Below are positions 59,269 through 64,000 of a stretch of 64,000 nucleotides of DNA, piece by piece. Positions within the stretch are counted from its first letter, which is position 1. Every line of letters begins with the position of its first letter. The position numbers were made by a program, and so were the translations under genes. The notes beneath the pieces are model-generated. The model was not told where the DNA came from and searched no databases. It saw only the letters and a list, made by a program, of their open reading frames with translations. This DNA is from Deltaproteobacteria bacterium (GTDB lineage Bacteria; Desulfobacterota; DSM-4660; Desulfatiglandales; HGW-15), in contig JAFDEF010000001.1 of NCBI GenBank assembly GCA_019310485.1, positions 186,544-250,543 on the forward strand. Direction: 5' to 3'.

Positions 59269-60776
59269 ATGTAATCCCTCAGATATTCAACCTTCACCCT
59301 TGAACCGAAGACAGCGCGCCCGATATCTGCTTCGTGCTGGCGCAGCATTTCCCTGGCCTTTTCCATCTGGGCCTTCCTTTTCACCAGAACCGTGACAGAG
59401 TCGGCCCCCCTCTCCAAATCATCCACAACGTTTTTCACCGTCTGGGCCGTCACCTTCATCTCTATCTCCCACGCCTCCACCCTGCCGTCGCGGATGACCT
59501 TGATATCAACGCTCTTGCCGCTGATCTCCCCCTCGACCGCCGCATCCGCGCCCGTTCCCATCAGCCGCCTTGCGACCAGATGCTGGTAGCATACGTGCTC
59601 CAAGTCTCCCTTGCCCCTTGGCCGCTGGAACCCGCCCCCCAACCTCGCAAATGCGAGGCCCTTTTCCATTGGCCACAGGGATTTGAACTGACCCCCTGCC
59701 CCGCCCGGGTTGGCTGTCTTTTCCTCGCACAGACCCAGGCCTACCAGCTCGTCCCACACCTTCTTGCCGCTGCCAACACCCAGCCCCCACCGCTCGAAGA
59801 TTTCTTTTTGCTTCAGAAAGGGATTCAGGACCACCGCACGTATGTGCCTGTCTTTGGGATCCCGGGTCCTGAACGCGGCAAACGCGTCCATATTGCCGAG
59901 TATCGCGGGTTCCGCCAGGGAGACATTCTGTTCAATCCCTATAATCTGGAACTGTCTCTTACGCCCTGTTTTCGCCACTTCCCCGGCGGATGACACACCA
60001 TTGCCGTCCTTGCGACCGGCAGAGGCGAAGCGGTGGAATTCATCAAAAACAGCGGTGACCCTGAAATCCGGGTCAGATGCCGCCAGCATGTAGAGTTCGG
60101 ACAGCTCGATGCTGATGAATATGGTCCTGGCAAGCGGGTCCATGCCGAAGAGGTTTATCACCACGACCTTTCCCCTGAAGTCCTCCCACGTGAATCCGAT
60201 CCTGTGGTTGTATATCGCTCCGAAGGGCCCGGCCAGACCCTTCAACCCGCCCAACAGAGTTATCTTGTATTGATGCATCTTGCCCGTGGCCTGCATTTCT
60301 TCGATGTGCCTCACTAACTCCCCGTAGGTCGGGAACCCGCCCCTGGAGAGGGTATTCTTTTTTCTAACCAGCTTCATGGATTCTTCCAGAAATATTAACT
60401 TCCCTGAGTCGCCCAGATAGAGATTCCGCTCAAAGTCCGCTGACAGCCTGTAAATCCATTCTTCCCTGTGGGTCTCAACGGGCTGGTACAGGCTCTTCCA
60501 GTAGTCCGCGTAATTCATACCAATCAGGTCATCCGGGCCAAGGTAGTTTGCCATGATGCGACCGTACTCATTTTCCGAGTCAAAAGCCACCAGTGTCCTT
60601 TTTCTGTCGTATTTTCTGATTTGCAGTATCAGGTGGGCTGCCAGCATGGTCTTACCCATGCCAGAGCCGCCGCTTATGAGCGCGCTTTTCCCCACAATCT
60701 CGTCCGGCGGAACGCTGAACCCACCAAGGTTTTCTTCCCCCCTCAAAGCATTGCCAACAACCAGGCCCCGCGGCAT
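59265..60776 (-). CDS. HerA/VirB4-like DUF87 ATPase with nuclease-like C-terminus
   Basis: 503 residues from the ATG at 60776; a GTG frame to 60845 overlaps the upstream zinc-ribbon reading frame. It opens with PRGLVVGNALRGEENLGG and the Walker A ISGGSGMGKT; VTAVFDEFHRFAS is Walker B, and QFQIIGIEQNVSLAEPAIL the sensor region, as in HerA-FtsK conjugation/packaging ATPases. Residues about 400-490 (VEGEISGKSVDIKVIRDGRV, EAWEIEMKVTAQTVKNVV) show the D...ExK spacing of PD-(D/E)xK nucleases. Lies outside the prophage in the older island. Likely a DNA-translocating ATPase of a conjugative or virus-like element. Confidence 0.78.
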   Translation of the reverse strand: MPRGLVVGNALRGEENLGGFSVPPDEIVGKSALISGGSGMGKTMLAAHLILQIRKYDRKRTLVAFDSENEYGRIMANYLGPDDLIGMNYADYWKSLYQPVETHREEWIYRLSADFERNLYLGDSGKLIFLEESMKLVRKKNTLSRGGFPTYGELVRHIEEMQATGKMHQYKITLLGGLKGLAGPFGAIYNHRIGFTWEDFRGKVVVINLFGMDPLARTIFISIELSELYMLAASDPDFRVTAVFDEFHRFASAGRKDGNGVSSAGEVAKTGRKRQFQIIGIEQNVSLAEPAILGNMDAFAAFRTRDPKDRHIRAVVLNPFLKQKEIFERWGLGVGSGKKVWDELVGLGLCEEKTANPGGAGGQFKSLWPMEKGLAFARLGGGFQRPRGKGDLEHVCYQHLVARRLMGTGADAAVEGEISGKSVDIKVIRDGRVEAWEIEMKVTAQTVKNVVDDLERGADSVTVLVKRKAQMEKAREMLRQHEADIGRAVFGSRVKVEYLRDYI

Positions 60777-61451
60777 TTTCTGCAATAGAATCCCTCGCCG
60801 ATGATGGCCGGTCTTGCACATGAGCGGCACATCACGGTATGACACGACTCACATCTCACGGCGCAGGCAGCGCATATGGTCTTGCCACACTGGCAAACCC
60901 CGACCAGGGGGTTGTCCTTGTTTATGACTGCGCCACAGTCGCAGAGGTTGTCCTGTATGCCGATGAGCTTGGTCTGGCCGCTCCTTTGGCATCTTCTCGC
61001 ACCTTTTTCTGAACTCGCTGATTAGCCGGATCTGCTTCCGCCTCAGCTCCTCCCTGAAATACCCGGCCCTCGAGGGCATCTTCCCGTGCAGCATGTACTC
61101 GGGCTTGGAGAAGGTCTCTTTCTGTACGTTCATAATGAGAATTTCATCACCTGGTTTAAGGGACTAAATAATCCTGACCACGGCCCTTTCGTTGTTGATT
61201 CTGTCAACATCTGTTGACCCACTGACGTCGTATGCGACAAACACGAACTTGCGCTCTGCGCCATGCGCCCTGCCTGACCAGAGAAATGCTCCGATGCACA
61301 TGCCCACTATGATGATAAGAACCGCGATCATCAGGGGGAGATTACCCTTGTTCAGCTCGCTTTGCGCGCCCCTGGTGATCTCGGGCTCAAGCATCTCGCG
61401 GTTAACGCCCGCGAGCAAGCTCCGATTCCTCGCAAGCCTGTTCCTCTCCAT
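60743..61451 (-). pseudogene. decayed vWA-domain / zinc-ribbon gene (in-frame TAG and +1 frameshift)
   Basis: Starts MERNRLARNRSLLAGVNREM at 61451 (AAGGAGGTG upstream), with one TM helix (PLMIAVLIIIVGMCIGAFLW) and the MIDAS start FVAYDVSGSTD of a von Willebrand A domain. A TAG at 61164-61166 interrupts it; the same frame then continues SLKPGDEILIMNVQKETFS and RREL-like helices, typical vWA sequence. Near 60,990 coding moves to the +1 frame, which is rich in cysteine pairs (CDCGAVI, CQCGKTICAACAVRCESC, CRSCARP, CRKC) and ends at 60743. Together this looks like one membrane vWA protein with a C-terminal zinc ribbon that has decayed, or a recoded gene. Confidence 0.65.
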
Positions 61452-61472
61452 AATCATCACCTCCTTCCTTTT

Positions 61473-61901
61473 CATGACTTTCGCCACGGGCAGCAGCCTT
61501 TCGCGGCCCTTTACGACAGCTTCGAGGAGATGACGGAGGACCTCGGAAGGGCAATCAGGCGAGCTGACACCATGGTGAGGCCGGCCTAGGCCGCAATAAG
61601 AGCAGGCCAGTATTTCATCAACTTCAGGCACGGAGGGGATCTCCCGATATTCGGGGAGGTCCTTGACATCGGAAAGCTCGGGTATGACGAGGAGGAGCAG
61701 GAATACATAAATAATCAGTATGCGCAGCCCCACATGAGGTTCTTCAGGCCGACCCGCTGCTACTCCATGGCCTGCCTGAAACAGGCGATAAAATTCAGAC
61801 ATCGCCACAAGGGCTACATGGCGGAGTACAGGTTCGCCAAGAAGCTGGTGGACCGCTACCTGGAAACAGGGGAGCAGCCGCTGTTTGCGAGCTGGTTTTG
61901 A
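61473..61901 (+). pseudogene. possible rightward gene remnant with an in-frame TAG
   Basis: Plus-strand frame DFRHGQQPFAALYDSFEEMT ... RADTMVRPA, TAG at 61587-61589, then the same frame continues QYFINFRHGGDLPIFGEVLD ... EYRFAKKLVDRYLETGEQPL and ends TGA at 61899-61901. Sequence on both sides of the TAG looks like natural soluble protein. No start codon can be fixed; the beginning abuts the divergent vWA gene. The antisense frame over this stretch looks unnatural. Identity unknown. Confidence 0.4.
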
Positions 61902-61903
61902 GC

Positions 61904-62026
61904 ATGGACGAAAACAGCGAACGCGACCGAAAACTTGAACACTACCCAAATATGTCAAGATCAACCAACACTCATTGCGATTTTTCTCAGGTCAGCCTCC
62001 CGTCGATTAAGAGCTCCTTATCGTAA
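61904..62026 (+). pseudogene. short ORF, probably a truncated gene start (40 aa)
   Basis: ATG two bases after the preceding TGA. MDENSERDRKLEHYPNMSRS reads like the start of a real protein, but composition changes from about 61,960 and the frame stops at 62026. It probably marks the edge of the old island. The rest of the gap to 62173 is A/T-rich with no further signal. Confidence 0.35.
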
Positions 62027-62173
62027 GCGTTAGTTCGACTGAATTCCAAAACGAGTGATTACCGAACGTAAGTTTGATGATCGTGCAGCTCAAGAATAGC
62101 AGCTATCTGAAATTAGTCTCCTTTACTGATAAGTTGGAGATATGAAACTGTGATAACGGTCGGCTGCAACCCG

Positions 62174-62962
62174 TTAGCCCTCCTTTTGCAAAATAAGCAA
62201 AATGTTTTCATCAACCCATCGAATATTATTCGGGTCACCAAAATAATCTCGCAAGTTGTCATGAAATTGATTCAGTGCTCTTTTGAATTCGCTCAGAGAG
62301 TATAAACCAAAAGTGGAATAATGATGACTCTTCGCTTGGTAGCTGAGTCTCTCCAAGTTGCTTTTCCGATTAAACTCGAAAGTTCGTGTTTTTTGTAATC
62401 TCAAACTTGGAATCTTAGCTATTGACTCTTTCAATTCGTCCTCTTCATAAAGCCGTGTTTCCTTTGAAGTGAATAATGGAAAGAATCTTCCCCAAACGCT
62501 TCGGCTGTTTTGGTTTCTCAATCGAGTGTAAACAAACAGGTATCCGCCATCCTGAAGGATCCTTGCCGTCTCGTGCAAAAATTCTAAAAGTGCGAAGTGG
62601 TGAACGGCGTTAAACGTAAATATGCAATTAAGCGATTCGTCACTGAGAGGAAGACACATTGCAGAAGCCTTTATCGTGCCCGGCACTCGAATGCCATCTT
62701 CAGCGAATCGCCGGTTGAATTGTCCTAACATTTTTCCACTATAGTCAATGCCATAAATGAACCTAATTTTATCTCGCAAATGCCGAAATAGTAACTGTGT
62801 ATATCTGCCCGTGCCACAACCGATGTCAGCCGCCTTAATCGCGGTTAGAGATTTCAATTGATGCACGATATAGGTAATTGGCTCTTCATCGGTTATTCTT
62901 AGACTTTGGTACGCTGGGGCGATTTTTCGAAAGTGGTCACTGTGCTTGTAATGCGTAGACAT
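62174..62962 (-). CDS. class I SAM-dependent methyltransferase
   Basis: 262 residues. Motif I AADIGCGTGRYTQLL, motif II region YGIDYSGKMLGQFNRRF, LPLSDESLNCIFTFNAVHHF and ARILQDGGYLFVYTRL are the UbiE/Methyltransf_11 pattern. The substrate is unknown. The gene and its surroundings are clearly richer in A/T than the host genes to the left and lie between an island remnant and a broken IS, so recent transfer is likely. The 365 bp to its right hold no gene that I can support. Confidence 0.85.
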   Translation of the reverse strand: MSTHYKHSDHFRKIAPAYQSLRITDEEPITYIVHQLKSLTAIKAADIGCGTGRYTQLLFRHLRDKIRFIYGIDYSGKMLGQFNRRFAEDGIRVPGTIKASAMCLPLSDESLNCIFTFNAVHHFALLEFLHETARILQDGGYLFVYTRLRNQNSRSVWGRFFPLFTSKETRLYEEDELKESIAKIPSLRLQKTRTFEFNRKSNLERLSYQAKSHHYSTFGLYSLSEFKRALNQFHDNLRDYFGDPNNIRWVDENILLILQKEG

Positions 62963-63327
62963 CTTATTACCACGAGCGGGTTAACAGGTAATTATACGGA
63001 TCTGGATATCATTATCCTTGTAATGTTTCCGTAATTAAACGCCATGTGTTATCATAGCAGCAAATTAAATATCGCTGAAGTTCAGATATATTGAGAATAT
63101 CTCAGAAATTTCCGGTTTGTCAAAACCCGTGATAGCTGCCTTTCCAAGGCCCCCATTTTTTGTGATTAGCGTCAGAATAATTGAAAATAGCTCAGGTTAC
63201 AACGTAAGCGTCTAGCGAGCCCATCTTTTATTCCGCTAAATAGATCATAAGATAAGTTAGCATGGGGGAATGTTACGCCGAGTGTGAGCCGATGAGGGCC
63301 AGCCTGTGGGCCGGGATGGAGAACTTA

Positions 63328-64000
63328 TCAACCCGGGAACATCAGACCATGGGAGTCTTTTGCCACAGGGACCCACTTATCTGGGAGAAGCTCCCTCAAC
63401 CTGTTGATGGGATAAGACATGATTCGGCGAAGAACATCATTGAGATACTCCCAGGGATTAACATCACAGGCCTTGCATGATTCGATCAGGGAATAGTACA
63501 GGGCGGCAGCCTTTCCACCCCTCTCACTGCCGGCAAATAACCAGTTCTTCCTTCCCAGAGCAAGGGGCCTTATAGCATTCTCTGCCGTGTTATTGTCAGC
63601 TCGGAGGGCACCGTTTCATGTATCAGATCCTCAAGTCTGCTGAATAATCGATCAATGATAGGTCTGGCATGGGTATTCCTGTAAGCACATCTGTCCCCTG
63701 GCCCCATGTCTTTGCATGCAGACTCCACCTTGTACAGTTGTGCAATACGACCCATGATCTCCGTAGCCTCCCGTGGCCTGGAGCTCATCGCTTCATCCCT
63801 GCTTGCAGCAGGCAAGAAACTTCCGCCTCGTGTGCACCCAGCAGCCTACCCGCCGAGGCGGGCAAGCTTCTATAACACCATCTCTTTCAAATAACTCATC
63901 ATATCCACTGTAGGCATCAGCATGCACATAGCCACGGTAGCCATCAAGAAAATCAAGCGGACGTCTCTTGCTCCTGTCAGGGGAAAAATCATATACCGTC
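63328..64000 (-). pseudogene. IS66-family transposase (TnpC) remnant, runs off the window
   Basis: Minus-strand sequence matches the C-terminal half of IS66 TnpC: VYDFSPDRSKRRPLDFLDGY, GYVHADAYSGYDEL, VHTRRKF, ADNNTAENAIRPLALGRKNW, GSERGGKAAALYYSLIESCK, ending ELLPDKWVPVAKDS... at 63328. It is broken: the stretch between HETVPS and RADNNTAEN is deleted with a frame change (about 63,600), another frame change lies near 63,790, and a short palindromic CCCGCCGAGGCGGG insert sits at 63849-63862 inside the conserved GVIEA/GCWVH site. Not functional. Confidence 0.85.

Noticed and set aside
61164..61589. Genome-wide TAG recoding
   Set aside because: TAG is the normal stop of several intact genes here (11574, 13937, 15440, 16694), so any recoding would have to be limited.
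61164..61964. Long leftward ORF of 266 residues
   Set aside because: Only the last 95 residues (from 61451, with a strong ribosome site) look like protein; the first two thirds are antisense to a more natural rightward frame.

Overview
The window looks like a chromosome segment of an anaerobic Desulfobacterota-type (former Deltaproteobacteria) bacterium. This is inferred from gene content: CCG-domain iron-sulfur proteins beside a GlcD-like flavoprotein, a branched-chain amino-acid type (Liv) ABC importer, a free-standing AICAR transformylase domain, FolE2, and interspersed palindromic repeats of a kind common in that group. No rRNA or marker gene is present, so the assignment is inference.

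Host part, 1-25.9 kb: a tetR-controlled tripartite RND efflux operon (TetR, TolC-like lipoprotein, membrane-fusion protein, RND pump running off the left edge); an LpxR-type lipid A deacylase; a metallo-beta-lactamase-fold hydrolase with CoaE; a three-gene Fe-S/flavoprotein oxidoreductase operon; a cyclase-family hydrolase followed by a complete livG-F-K-H-M type importer; an enoyl-CoA hydratase; a large fusion of an endonuclease-Q-like PHP domain with a UvrD helicase; AICAR transformylase and FolE2; and tRNA-Pro(UGG).

Prophage, 26,046-58,915 (32,870 bp): a complete Mu-like transposable siphophage. Its ends can be placed to the base. Both begin 5'-TGT, share a 27-bp imperfect terminal inverted repeat (20/27), and are flanked by the 5-bp target duplication TTCAT. 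Left to right it holds a leftward accessory block (SLATT-like membrane protein and three small proteins), a CI-like repressor, an operator/early-promoter region, transposition genes (MuA, MuB), Gam and GemA, a middle region of small proteins rich in zinc ribbons, a terminator, lysis genes, Mu gp25-28-like packaging genes, an HK97-type head module, and a long-tail (siphovirus) module. The head module starts with a portal-MuF fusion. A three-gene cassette (radical SAM/SPASM-like enzyme, small zinc ribbon, GT4 glycosyltransferase) sits between the major capsid gene and the head-tail connector; this is the most unusual part of the window. The tail assembly chaperone pair shows a -1 frameshift signal (A9).

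The phage landed in an older mobile region beside the tRNA-Pro. The gene it split can be rejoined in frame across the target duplication, and its C-terminal part resembles the end of a tyrosine integrase. Upstream of it lie a HerA-like ATPase and a decayed vWA/zinc-ribbon gene with an in-frame TAG and a frameshift. The right edge carries a foreign-looking methyltransferase and a broken IS66 transposase.
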